DNA of 64,000 nucleotides from Agrobacterium pusense (GTDB lineage: Bacteria; Pseudomonadota; Alphaproteobacteria; Rhizobiales; Rhizobiaceae). The DNA lies in contig NZ_FNBB01000014.1 in assembly GCF_900102105.1 (NCBI RefSeq), positions 56,247 through 120,246 on the forward strand. Reading direction: 5' to 3'. A program made the position numbers and the translations under genes. The notes below the pieces were generated by a model. That model was not told the origin of the DNA. It made no database searches and saw nothing but the letters and a program-made list of their open reading frames with translations. Positions 1 to 8,396 of the stretch are shown piece after piece; the stretch's first letter is position 1; every line of letters begins with the position of its first letter.

Positions 1-1
1 A

Positions 2-910
2 TACCCCTTGCGACCGGCGACCAACCAGTCGGCCGGTGTGCAGCTGGAAGGCAAGACAATCCTCGCGCTCATGTCCGCGGAAAGGGCGACGGGCGATATT
101 GGCGCCTTTTACCACGATATTTTCGATGTGCTGCGCAGCCTCGCCCAGACGGACGGTTTCGAACTCGACATCAGGCTATTGCACCAGAAGCAGATCGACG
201 ATTCCCTGATCCAGCGGGTCTGTGAGGTGGACGGCCTCCTGGCCATCGGGCTCGATCCCGAGGAGGAGATCATCCACCGCATAACGCAGGGCGTACTGCA
301 ACCTGTTCTTGTCAACAGTGCTGACCCCTCCATGATGCTCGATTGCGTTTCGCCTTCCAATTTTTACGGCGGCGCGCTGGCGGCCCGGCGGCTTCTGGAA
401 CTCGGCCATCGCAAGGTCGCCTATATCGGTCCGCATCATCGCCACACCATCAGGGAGCGCATGCGCGGCTTCCGCCATACGATACTTGAGGAAAAAGGAA
501 CGACCTATGAGGAGTTCCTGCTTTCGACGGCAGATAGCGGCTTCGGCCAGGCGGGCGACGCGGTTCGCCAGCTGCTGGCCAAAAACCCTGAACTGACAGG
601 CATTTTCTGTATGAATGACGCAATTGCCCTTGGCGCACTCGGGGCAGCGCAGGAGCTGGGCCTCGGCGTTCCCGACGATCTTTCCATCATCGGTTTCGAT
701 GACCTGCCCTTTGCCGAACTTTCTACCCCACGTCTCAGCACGATCCGGGTCGATCGCCGCGAGATTGCGCGCGAAGCGGTTGACCTGCTGCGGCGGCGCC
801 TGACCGAGCCTTCAGCCAATGCCCGTCAGGTGCAACTTGGCGTGCAGCTGGTGGAAGGACAGACAGCCGGCAAGGCGAAAAAGACGGGAAAGGCGACGCG
901 CGATGCATGA
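2..910 (+). CDS. LacI-family transcriptional regulator, 5' end missing
   Basis: The reading frame is open to the window edge, so about 302 C-terminal residues are visible and the N-terminal helix-turn-helix lies outside. What remains is a periplasmic-binding-protein-like effector domain: it begins KTILALMSAE and carries the typical GHRKVAYIGP segment, FCMNDAIALGAL, and the closing IIGFDDLPFA...STPRLSTIRVD block. Family members bind a sugar or sugar acid and release operator DNA. The stop codon overlaps the start of the DUF2264 gene, so it is probably cotranscribed with, and a local regulator of, the next three genes. An in-frame TTG at position 8 is not a credible start because it would lack the DNA-binding domain. 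Confidence 0.85.
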   Translation, partial: YPLRPATNQSAGVQLEGKTILALMSAERATGDIGAFYHDIFDVLRSLAQTDGFELDIRLLHQKQIDDSLIQRVCEVDGLLAIGLDPEEEIIHRITQGVLQPVLVNSADPSMMLDCVSPSNFYGGALAARRLLELGHRKVAYIGPHHRHTIRERMRGFRHTILEEKGTTYEEFLLSTADSGFGQAGDAVRQLLAKNPELTGIFCMNDAIALGALGAAQELGLGVPDDLSIIGFDDLPFAELSTPRLSTIRVDRREIAREAVDLLRRRLTEPSANARQVQLGVQLVEGQTAGKAKKTGKATRDA

Positions 911-2780
911 CACCATGAGCAGACCCCATATGGCGCGATTTAACCCGCTGCACGGCAATCCGCTCAAAAGCCGCGCCGATGTCCGGCGGGCGCTGCATGA
1001 TAGCTTTGTGCCGCTTCTTCCCTATTTCTCGCAGGGTGGCGCAAGGGTGACGCTCAGCGGAGCGGCCGCGCACTTCGACCGTGCGGCGGCCGATCTGGAA
1101 GGCTTTGCCCGACCGCTCTGGGGCATCGCTCCGCTTGCGCTGAGTGGCGATCGTTTCGACCATTGGCCGCTTCTCGCCCGGGGCATAGCCAACGGCACCG
1201 ATCCTTCCCATCCTGAATACTGGGGCGATGTGCGCCAGAAGGATCAGCGGCTGGTGGAGCTCGCTGCAATCGGTTTTGCACTGCGGCTTGCGCCGCAGCA
1301 TCTGTGGGAACCACTGTCCGATACACAGAAAGACAATGTGCGCCGCTATTTGCTTACCGCCCGTCAGCGCGGTTACGCCGATAATAACTGGAAGTTTTTT
1401 CGCGTCATGGTCGACATGGCGCTGGATAATCTCGGTATCGAATTCGATCGCAGCCTGACCGAAACCTTCCAGAAGGAGCTCGACGATTTCTATATATCCG
1501 ACGGCTGGTATCGCGACGGCAACTATCGCCGCATCGATCACTACATTGCCTTCGCCATGCATTTCTACGGGCTGATTTACGCGAAACTCAGCAAGCCTGA
1601 TGACGCCTATGCCGAGCGTTACCGGCAGCGCGCACGGCTTTTCGCTGGCGATTTTGCCAGCTGGTTCGATGAGGATGGCGGAACCCTGGCTTTCGGCCGC
1701 TCCATGACCTACCGTTTTGCCTGTGGCGGTTTCTGGGCGGGCCTTGCCTTTGCCGACGAGGAGGCGCTGCCCTGGGGCGAGATCAAGGGCCTTTATCTGC
1801 AGCACCTGCGCTGGTGGGCCAAAAAGCCGATTGCCGATCGCGATGGCGTGCTCTCCATCGGCTACGCCTATCCGCAGCTCACCATGTCGGAAAGTTATAA
1901 TTCGGCAGGTTCGCCCTATTGGGCTTTCAAGGCTTTCCTGCCGCTTGCCCTGCCGGAAAGTCATCCCTTCTGGCAGGCGGAGGAAAGGCTGCCCGAACCG
2001 TCCGCAAGCCCTAAGCCGCTTGTTCATCCCGGCATGGTGATGATGCGGACGAAAGGCAACGTCACGGCGCTCTCCAGCGGCCAGGAAAATCTCTCCATGC
2101 GCGGCGGGCCGGAAAAATACGCAAAATTCGCCTATTCCTCCCGCTACGGCTTCGGCGTGGAAGTGGACGAGCGTGGCTTCAAGACCAACGGTTTCGACAA
2201 TATGCTGGCCTTTTCCGAGGACGGACTGCATTACCGCGTGCGCGAGACCAACGAGAAGGTTCTGCTGGCGGGAGCAAGCCTGCGGGCGACATGGAAGCCG
2301 TTTGCCGATGTCGCCGTTGAAACCACGCTGGTTGCGGCTGGCGACTGGCATATCAGACTGCACCGGATCACCTCTGCCCGCTCCCTTTGGGTTACGGAAG
2401 GTGGTTTTGCGATCAACCGCAACGATGGCGACCGCGACGCCGTGAGCGAAGAGGCCGGACGGGCGACGACGGATTGTGGCACTGACATATCGGCAATCAT
2501 CGATCTCGGTTCGAACATAGACCGGCACGGCGTGGCGCTGAAGGCACTGCCCAATACAAATCTCATCAACGCCAAGACCACCGTGCCGCAATTGCGCGGC
2601 CAGATCGCCGCCGGCGAGAGCGTTCTGGTTTGCGCGGTCTTTGCCGGAGTGAGCGGCCCGGAAGGCGAGAAAGCAATGGCTTCGGTTCCAGCCATTCCCG
2701 ACCTGGAGGCGCTTGATCGCCTCTTCGCGAGAGAGGGCGTGCCGGTCAGCAGCATGGCGGCCAGGGGAGAGCCGCAATGA
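903..2780 (+). CDS. DUF2264 domain-containing protein
   Basis: This is a 625-residue protein without a signal peptide. Residues about 10-370 look like the DUF2264 alpha/alpha-barrel-type domain (NPLKSRADVRRAL, ARPLWGIAPL, DNNWKFFRVMVD, DGWYRDGNYRRIDHY). A C-terminal beta-rich half follows. The family is uncharacterised biochemically but often sits beside polysaccharide-degrading genes; a role on an oligosaccharide or glycoside is inference. ATG at 903 is preferred because it lies just inside the regulator's end (stop 908-910), and the upstream open frame only shadows that gene. The TGA overlaps the next ATG (ATGA), which indicates translational coupling. Confidence 0.8.
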   Translation: MHDTMSRPHMARFNPLHGNPLKSRADVRRALHDSFVPLLPYFSQGGARVTLSGAAAHFDRAAADLEGFARPLWGIAPLALSGDRFDHWPLLARGIANGTDPSHPEYWGDVRQKDQRLVELAAIGFALRLAPQHLWEPLSDTQKDNVRRYLLTARQRGYADNNWKFFRVMVDMALDNLGIEFDRSLTETFQKELDDFYISDGWYRDGNYRRIDHYIAFAMHFYGLIYAKLSKPDDAYAERYRQRARLFAGDFASWFDEDGGTLAFGRSMTYRFACGGFWAGLAFADEEALPWGEIKGLYLQHLRWWAKKPIADRDGVLSIGYAYPQLTMSESYNSAGSPYWAFKAFLPLALPESHPFWQAEERLPEPSASPKPLVHPGMVMMRTKGNVTALSSGQENLSMRGGPEKYAKFAYSSRYGFGVEVDERGFKTNGFDNMLAFSEDGLHYRVRETNEKVLLAGASLRATWKPFADVAVETTLVAAGDWHIRLHRITSARSLWVTEGGFAINRNDGDRDAVSEEAGRATTDCGTDISAIIDLGSNIDRHGVALKALPNTNLINAKTTVPQLRGQIAAGESVLVCAVFAGVSGPEGEKAMASVPAIPDLEALDRLFAREGVPVSSMAARGEPQ

Positions 2781-3793
2781 CGAGCCCGATTCCGCGTCTC
2801 AGCATAGCCATGGACCCGGAACGGACCGAGCATGTGCTGACATCGCAGGCGCTCGACAGGTTGTCAGAGAGGGTCGAGATTCTCGACACAGGCACAATCC
2901 GCGATTTCCACGATCCCGCGGTGAAAGAGCAGCTGGCGAAGACGGATATCCTCCTGACCGGCTGGGGCTGTCCGGATATCGGCGCGCAGGAACTGGCGCT
3001 GATGCCCCGCCTCAGGCTCATCTCCCATGCTGCCGGCACGGTAAAATATTTCCTGTCGCAAGCGGTGTTCGATCGGGGCGTTACGGTGTGCAGCGCCGCA
3101 GAGGCGAATGCGCAGCCGGTCGCAGAATTTTCTCTGGCGATGATCCTGCTGGCCGGCAAGCGGACCTTCGGCTTCAGGCGTCTTTATCTGGAGCATCGCG
3201 ACCGAGCCCCGGTCGAGCGATTGCAGGCGCAGGCCATCGGCAATCTCGGCCTCACGGTCGGCATCGTCGGCGCGTCACGCATCGGACGTCGCGTCATTGG
3301 TCTATTGCAGCCCTTCGATCTCAATCTCATGCTTTTCGACCCGCTTCTCGGTGCTGCGGAAGCGGAAAAGCTCGGCGTCCGTCTTGCCTCGCTCGAAGAG
3401 CTGATGGCGGCGAGCGATGTCATTTCCCTGCATGCGCCCTCCCTGCCGCAGACGCGGCACATGATTGGCGCGGCAGCGCTTGCCCGCATGAAGGACGGCG
3501 CAACCCTGATCAACACGGCGCGCGGCGCACTTGTGGATGAAGACGCGCTTCTGGCCGAACTGAAAACCGGACGCATCGAAGCCGTCATCGACGTGACCGA
3601 TCCCGAAGTGCCGCCGCCGGACTCACCCTTTTACAGCCTGCCGAACGTCTTCCTGACGCCGCATATTGCCGGCGCCACCGGTCTCGAACGGGCGAGGCTC
3701 GGCGACATGGCGATTGCCGAAATCGAACGCTTCTGCTGCGCGGTGCCTTTGCAGCAGCAGGTGCGGCCCGAACATCTGGACCTGATCGCGTGA
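2777..3793 (+). CDS. D-isomer-specific 2-hydroxyacid dehydrogenase
   Basis: This 338-residue NAD(P)-dependent dehydrogenase would interconvert a 2-keto acid and a D-2-hydroxy acid in the cytoplasm. The nucleotide-binding glycine motif GIVGASRIG lies at residues 162-170. The catalytic triad is in place: R249 in NTARG, E277 in TDPE and H296 in TPHIAG. Length and domain order (catalytic, NAD, catalytic) are normal for the family. It overlaps both neighbours by 4 bp, so it belongs to a tightly coupled operon with DUF2264 and an isomerase-like protein. The substrate is probably a sugar-derived 2-keto acid but cannot be read from sequence. Confidence 0.85.
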   Translation: MTSPIPRLSIAMDPERTEHVLTSQALDRLSERVEILDTGTIRDFHDPAVKEQLAKTDILLTGWGCPDIGAQELALMPRLRLISHAAGTVKYFLSQAVFDRGVTVCSAAEANAQPVAEFSLAMILLAGKRTFGFRRLYLEHRDRAPVERLQAQAIGNLGLTVGIVGASRIGRRVIGLLQPFDLNLMLFDPLLGAAEAEKLGVRLASLEELMAASDVISLHAPSLPQTRHMIGAAALARMKDGATLINTARGALVDEDALLAELKTGRIEAVIDVTDPEVPPPDSPFYSLPNVFLTPHIAGATGLERARLGDMAIAEIERFCCAVPLQQQVRPEHLDLIA

Positions 3794-4566
3794 GACCTTT
3801 CGAACCCGGCCTGTGCTCCGTCACCTTCCGCTCCCTGACGCCACAGGTCGTGATAGAGCTTGCGGCCAGCAATGGCATCAGGGCAATCGAATGGGGTGCG
3901 GATGTCCATGTCCCGCCGGGCGACCTCGAAAATGCGCGGCAGGTTGCTGCGCGGACGGCAGAAGCGGGCCTCTCCGTCTCGTCCTACGGTTCCTATATCT
4001 TCGCGCCGGATTTCACACCTGACGATGTGACCAGTGTGCTCGAAACCACAAGGGCGCTCGGCACACAGCATATCCGTATCTGGCCGGGGCAACGCAAACG
4101 TCCATCCGCCGATTACACACCCGCGGAACGCCGCGCGGCAACGGAAGCGCTGGCGACAATTGCTCACCGAGCGGAAGACTACGGCATGACGATCGGCCTC
4201 GAATATCACCCGAATTCGCTGACCGACGCCCTCCCCTCCGCCCAGCAGCTGGCGCAGGATTTGCCGATGCCCAACCTGTTCTTCTACTGGCAGCCCGCCC
4301 CGGGCCTGCCGCTGGAAGAGGCACTCGCGGAAATATCCGCGCTCGGCCCGCGCATCTGCCATCTGCATGTGTTCGCCTGGCTCGCCGACGCCAGCCGCCT
4401 GCCGCTTGCCGACCGCGCAGACTACTGGCGGGCGTGCATCGCGGCTTTGCCTGAGGGCGAATGGACGAGAACCGCCTATGCGATGCTGGAATTCGTCAGG
4501 GGTGATGACATCGGCCAGTTTGCGGAAGACGCGCTGACGCTTCGGAAGATTCTCGACAGGTCTTAG
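3790..4566 (+). CDS. Sugar phosphate isomerase/epimerase-like TIM-barrel protein
   Basis: This 258-residue protein is of the xylose isomerase-like / AP endonuclease 2 fold (cd00019-type). It begins with a short beta strand and FRSLTPQVVIELAASNGIRAIEWGADVHV, of which the IEWGADVHV segment is typical. Later come GLEYHPNSLTD and ICHLHVFAW, which supply acidic and histidine metal ligands. Such proteins catalyse aldose-ketose isomerisation or epimerisation, or related hydrolysis. The GTG start at 3790 overlaps the previous stop (GTGA). As last gene of the LacI-DUF2264-dehydrogenase unit it likely acts on the same unknown sugar derivative. Confidence 0.75.
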   Translation: MRPFEPGLCSVTFRSLTPQVVIELAASNGIRAIEWGADVHVPPGDLENARQVAARTAEAGLSVSSYGSYIFAPDFTPDDVTSVLETTRALGTQHIRIWPGQRKRPSADYTPAERRAATEALATIAHRAEDYGMTIGLEYHPNSLTDALPSAQQLAQDLPMPNLFFYWQPAPGLPLEEALAEISALGPRICHLHVFAWLADASRLPLADRADYWRACIAALPEGEWTRTAYAMLEFVRGDDIGQFAEDALTLRKILDRS

Positions 4567-4653
4567 ATCCCGCCTGCTCATCATAAATATCCTGCAGCCG
4601 AACTTGCCATAGTGAAAATTATGCACCATATTTATTGAGGATATGGGTGCTGG

Positions 4654-4914
4654 ATGGGCAAGCTGGTTCAAATTGGAAACATGATCGTACGCGTGTATGC
4701 GAACGATCACCTGCCACCACATTTCCACATCATAACACCTGATGCGGATGCCCTTGTCCACATAGAAACTCTGGAAATCCTGCGTGGCAAACTATCCCGC
4801 AGGGCGGAGGCCGAAGCTTTGGCATGGGCGAAGGCCAATGGGAGCCTGATTGTTGAGGAGTGGAATCGCACTAACCCGCGTTTTCCTATTGCAGCTAAGG
4901 GAAGCAAGTCATGA
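4654..4914 (+). CDS. DUF4160 domain-containing protein
   Basis: This small soluble protein of 86 residues carries the DUF4160 signature: MIVRVYANDHLPPHFHI near the N-terminus and LSRRAEAEALAWAKANGS later. The family is short, widespread in bacteria and functionally unassigned. The HLPPHFH segment is rich in histidine and could bind metal, which is inference. The ATG start is the first in frame and its TGA overlaps the next ATG. It forms a compact two-gene unit with a DUF2442-HTH protein, an arrangement seen in many genomes and sometimes suggested to be toxin-antitoxin-like. Confidence 0.8.
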   Translation: MGKLVQIGNMIVRVYANDHLPPHFHIITPDADALVHIETLEILRGKLSRRAEAEALAWAKANGSLIVEEWNRTNPRFPIAAKGSKS

Positions 4915-5390
4915 CACCACGCGTCAAAGCCATCCTGCCCACCCTGCCCAGCTCACTCACGATCGACTGGGCCGATGGCAGACGGTCAACCGCCAATCTG
5001 ACGGGGTGGATCGCGACGGGAGGAGAGTTACTCGCTCCCCTCCGTTCAGCGGGTATCTGGGAGACTGCGAAAGTCACCGACTATGGCGCCAGCGTGGAAT
5101 GGGAAGGCGATGATCTCGCAATCGACTCCTATCATCTTTACCAGATCGCCGAGGACCAGCGCGACTTTGACGTCGACGACCTGCGCAAATGGCAGGAGGA
5201 CATCGGCCTTTCCAACAATGAGGCGGCGGATTTTCTTGGTGTGACCTTGAGGACATGGAACAACTACCGCGCTGGCACACCGGTAAGCCATGCGGTGAAG
5301 ATGCTGTTACGGGCCAGCCAGCGCGACCCGCTTCTATTACATGCTCATTTCCGCCCCCGGCGGCCGGGACGTCCCAGGCACGCCGCATAA
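4911..5390 (+). CDS. DUF2442 domain protein with C-terminal helix-turn-helix
   Basis: This is a 159-residue protein. Residues about 5-85 form a DUF2442-type domain (SLTIDWADGRRSTANLTGWI, then a YGASVEWEGDDLAIDSYHLY block cut here for length). Residues about 92-125 form an XRE-like helix-turn-helix (LRKWQEDIGLSNNEAADFLG followed by LRTWNNYRAG). The tail is basic (RPRRPGRPRHAA), which suits DNA contact. It overlaps the DUF4160 gene by 4 bp. The domain pairing suggests a DNA-binding autoregulator of the pair; no target or activity is known. The next gene is convergent, 18 bp away. Confidence 0.75.
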   Translation: MTPRVKAILPTLPSSLTIDWADGRRSTANLTGWIATGGELLAPLRSAGIWETAKVTDYGASVEWEGDDLAIDSYHLYQIAEDQRDFDVDDLRKWQEDIGLSNNEAADFLGVTLRTWNNYRAGTPVSHAVKMLLRASQRDPLLLHAHFRPRRPGRPRHAA

Positions 5391-5408
5391 GACAGTTCCT
5401 CTGCGGCA

Positions 5409-6482
5409 CTATATCCGCCGTCCATCCGCCCCAAACAGATGCGTCTTGCCCAGATCGAAGGCAAAGGGAATCGTTTCTCCGATGCGGATCTGGCGTTGGC
5501 CATCGAGAAGCACGGTCGCTGGCTGGCCGTCGGGGGTGCTGGTGTAAACCACCGTCGAGCCACCGAGATGTTCCACGAGCTGGATGGAAGCTTCACCGAG
5601 AGAGGATTGCGCCTGCGGGTTCACATGTTCCGGGCGCACACCGAAGGTGAGCGGTTCCCCCTGCTGAGCAGTGACCGGTTTTTCAAGCACGATGCGCTGT
5701 CCCGCCACTTCGATGGTGCGGTTGGAGGTGTCGCCTGAAGCCACTTTTGCGGAGAGGAAATTCATCTTCGGTGAGCCGATGAACCCCGCGACGAACTGGT
5801 TTGCGGGATTGTTGTAGAGATCGAGCGGGCGGCCAACCTGCATGATGCGGCCGTCGCGCAGCACGACGATCTTGTCGGCCATGGTCATGGCTTCCACCTG
5901 GTCATGCGTCACATAGATCATGGTGCTGCCGAGCGTCTGGTGCAGCTTGGCAATTTCGACGCGCATCTGCACGCGCAGTTCCGCATCGAGGTTGGAGAGC
6001 GGTTCGTCGAACAGGAAGATTTTCGGCTCGCGCACGATGGCGCGGCCGATGGCGACACGCTGGCGCTGGCCGCCGGAAAGCGCCTTCGGCTTGCGCTGCA
6101 ACAGCGGGCCGATCTGCAGGATATCGGCAGCCTTCTGCACCCGCGCCTCCACCTCCGGCTTCTTGTAACCTGCCGTTTCCAGCCCGAAGGCGAGGTTCTT
6201 GTAGACACTCATATGCGGATAGAGCGCATAAGACTGGAAGACCATGGCGATGCCGCGCTTGGAGGCAGCGGTTTCGTTGACCCTCTCACCGTCGATACGC
6301 AGATCGCCTTCGGAGATTTCCTCAAGCCCGGCGATCATGCGCAGAAGCGTGGATTTGCCACAGCCCGAAGGGCCGACGAAGACGGTGAATTCGCCCGGCT
6401 CGATCTTGAGATCGATGCCGTGGATGACCGGAAAAGCGCCGAACCGCTTGACGATTTTTTCGAGCGTAATGCTGCTTGCCAT
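5409..6482 (-). CDS. Sugar ABC transporter ATP-binding protein (MalK/UgpC type)
   Basis: This is the 357-residue cytoplasmic ATPase of a CUT1-family sugar importer. Walker [10 protein letters not shown] is at residues 37-45, the Q-loop in [12 protein letters not shown] around 80-91, the signature LSGGQ at 135-139 and Walker B IFLFDE at 155-160. The switch histidine follows in YVTHDQ. The C-terminal about 120 residues form the OB-fold regulatory (TOBE) domain. It is the last gene of a minus-strand operon running binding protein, two permeases, ATPase, with an 86-bp gap before it. The substrate is unknown; the TetR operator upstream links it to the operon at 10762-15178. Confidence 0.9.
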   Translation of the reverse strand: MASSITLEKIVKRFGAFPVIHGIDLKIEPGEFTVFVGPSGCGKSTLLRMIAGLEEISEGDLRIDGERVNETAASKRGIAMVFQSYALYPHMSVYKNLAFGLETAGYKKPEVEARVQKAADILQIGPLLQRKPKALSGGQRQRVAIGRAIVREPKIFLFDEPLSNLDAELRVQMRVEIAKLHQTLGSTMIYVTHDQVEAMTMADKIVVLRDGRIMQVGRPLDLYNNPANQFVAGFIGSPKMNFLSAKVASGDTSNRTIEVAGQRIVLEKPVTAQQGEPLTFGVRPEHVNPQAQSSLGEASIQLVEHLGGSTVVYTSTPDGQPATVLLDGQRQIRIGETIPFAFDLGKTHLFGADGRRI

Positions 6483-6568
6483 GCTGTTTCTCCCGACTGT
6501 CGCGCCGCATGCGGGACGGCTGCGACAGTGTTGATTGTCTTAGAATACGTTCCCGATCCGGGATCCGT

Positions 6569-7444
6569 TCAGCGTTTCATTCCCGTCGTCGCGATGCCTT
6601 CAATCAGCAGCCGCTGGAAGAACAGGAAAAACAGGAAGACCGGCACCAGTGACAGGTTGGACATGGCGAAAAGCGAGGTCCAGTCCGAGCTGCCGGTGGA
6701 ATCCACGAAGGACCTGAGACCGAGCTGCACGGTGTAGGTGTTGATGTCGTTCAGATAGATCAGCGGACCGAAGAAGTCGTCCCAGGTCCAGATGAAGGAA
6801 AAGATGGCGGCCGTTGCCAGAACCGGCAGCGACAGGGGCAGCATGATCTTCCAGTAGATACGGAAGGGTGAGCAGCCATCCATGACAGCCGCTTCATCCA
6901 GCTCACGCGGAATACCGCGGAAGAACTGCACCATCAGGAAGATGAAGAAGGCGTCCGTCGCGAGATACTTCGGCACGATCAGCGGCAGCGATGTGTTCAC
7001 CCAGCCCATTTCCAGGAACAGGATATATTGCGGGATGAGCACGACGTGATAGGGCAGCATCAGGGTGCCGAGCATCAGCGCGAACCAGAAATTGCGCCCG
7101 CCGAAGCGAAGCCTTGCAAAAGCGAACGCTGTGAGCGAGCAGCCGACCACGTTGCCGATGGTGGCCAGCACCGAAATGAAGAAGGAGTTCCAGAAGAACT
7201 GCCCAAAGCTCACCTGCAGCCCGGTCCAGCCTCTGATATAACCGCCGACATCCACCGCCGAGGGAATGAGCGAGGATGAGCCGAACAGCTCGTCCTGCGG
7301 CCGGAAGGAGCCTGAAATCATCCACAGGATCGGATAGAGCATCGCAAAGGAGGCGATGATCAGCGCCGTATGGAGCATCACCGATTTCAGCGGCGAGCGT
7401 TGCGGGCCTTGTCCCGGCCGGGGAGCGGTAACAGCGTCAGTCAT
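6569..7444 (-). CDS. Sugar ABC transporter permease (MalG type)
   Basis: This is a 291-residue inner-membrane protein of the CUT1 permease family. About six transmembrane segments are evident, starting with VMLHTALIIASFAMLYPILW. The cytoplasmic EAA loop that docks on the ATPase is seen as ELDEAAVMDGCSPFRIYWKI. The C-terminus (QRLLIEGIATTGMKR) is the usual MalG-type ending. Its start overlaps the end of the partner permease by 8 bp, showing coupled expression. It forms the channel with that partner for the uptake of an unidentified carbohydrate. Confidence 0.88.
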   Translation of the reverse strand: MTDAVTAPRPGQGPQRSPLKSVMLHTALIIASFAMLYPILWMISGSFRPQDELFGSSSLIPSAVDVGGYIRGWTGLQVSFGQFFWNSFFISVLATIGNVVGCSLTAFAFARLRFGGRNFWFALMLGTLMLPYHVVLIPQYILFLEMGWVNTSLPLIVPKYLATDAFFIFLMVQFFRGIPRELDEAAVMDGCSPFRIYWKIMLPLSLPVLATAAIFSFIWTWDDFFGPLIYLNDINTYTVQLGLRSFVDSTGSSDWTSLFAMSNLSLVPVFLFFLFFQRLLIEGIATTGMKR

Positions 7445-8390
7445 CGTAATGCACCCAGTATTTTGCGCTGAGGAACGAGAAGGCCGTGAACAGCGAGATG
7501 ATGATCACCAGGATCCAGGCAAGCGCCGAGGCATAACCCATGCGGAAGAAACCGAAGGCTTCCTGGTAAAGATAGAGCGTGTAGAACAGAGTCGAATTGA
7601 TCGGCCCGCCGGTGCCCTCGGAAATGATGAAGGCCGGCGTGAAGGCCTTGAAGGCATCGATCGTCTGGATCACGGCGTTGAAGAAGATGACGGGCGTCAG
7701 AAGCGGCAGCGTAATGCGGAAGAACTGCCGCACCTTGCTTGCGCCATCGATTTCGGCGGCCTCATACATGTCCTGCGGAATTTGCCTCAGACCTGCGAGG
7801 AAAATGATCATCGGCGAACCGAACTGCCAGACCGACAGGATGACCAGCGTGTAGATCGAATAATCCGGATTGGAAATCCAGCTCGGCCCTTCATAACCAA
7901 AGGCCTGCCAGAGTATCATGTTGACGAGACCGTCAGAGGCGAAAAGCTGACGCCAGAGAACGGCAATCGCGACGCTGGAGCCCAACAAGGACGGCAGATA
8001 GAAAATCGCCCGATAGAGGGTCAGGCCGCGGATGCCGCGGTTGAAGGCGAGCGCCACCAGCAGCGCGAAAATCAGCTTCAGCGGCACCGACAGCAGCACA
8101 TAGGTGAAGGTGACCTGCATGGCGGCGGCAAATTTCGGGTCGGCCGTGGCGATGCGCACATAATTGGCCGCACCCACCCAGTCCGGCGACTGCAACAGGT
8201 CGTAGTTGGTGAAGGACAGATAAAGCGACGCAAGCGCCGGGCCCAGCGTAAGGCCAAAAAAGCCGATCAGCCAGGGCAGGAGAAACAGGTAGGCGTGAAT
8301 GTTGCGGTCGAAGATCCGCTTCAGGCCGCCCCGTTTCGGGAGAGCCGCGCCACGGCTCTCCCCCACAAGAGTTTCAGATCGAAAGGCCAT
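7437..8390 (-). CDS. Sugar ABC transporter permease (MalF type)
   Basis: This is a 317-residue inner-membrane permease. A basic cytoplasmic N-terminus is followed by AYLFLLPWLIGFFGLTLGPA as the first transmembrane helix, then further helices. The EAA loop reads DMYEAAEIDGASKVRQFFRI. The segment GGPINSTLFYTLYLYQEAF before the last helices is typical of MalF/UgpA-type subunits. It lies 6 bp after the binding-protein gene and overlaps the MalG-type gene. Transport direction (import) and CUT1 class follow from the family; the sugar is not known. Confidence 0.88.
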   Translation of the reverse strand: MAFRSETLVGESRGAALPKRGGLKRIFDRNIHAYLFLLPWLIGFFGLTLGPALASLYLSFTNYDLLQSPDWVGAANYVRIATADPKFAAAMQVTFTYVLLSVPLKLIFALLVALAFNRGIRGLTLYRAIFYLPSLLGSSVAIAVLWRQLFASDGLVNMILWQAFGYEGPSWISNPDYSIYTLVILSVWQFGSPMIIFLAGLRQIPQDMYEAAEIDGASKVRQFFRITLPLLTPVIFFNAVIQTIDAFKAFTPAFIISEGTGGPINSTLFYTLYLYQEAFGFFRMGYASALAWILVIIISLFTAFSFLSAKYWVHYDD

Positions 8391-8396
8391 AAACCA

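Noticed and set aside
735..2777. A 680-codon open frame on the minus strand opposite DUF2264
   Set aside because: It mirrors the codon structure of the DUF2264 gene and has no recognisable domain.
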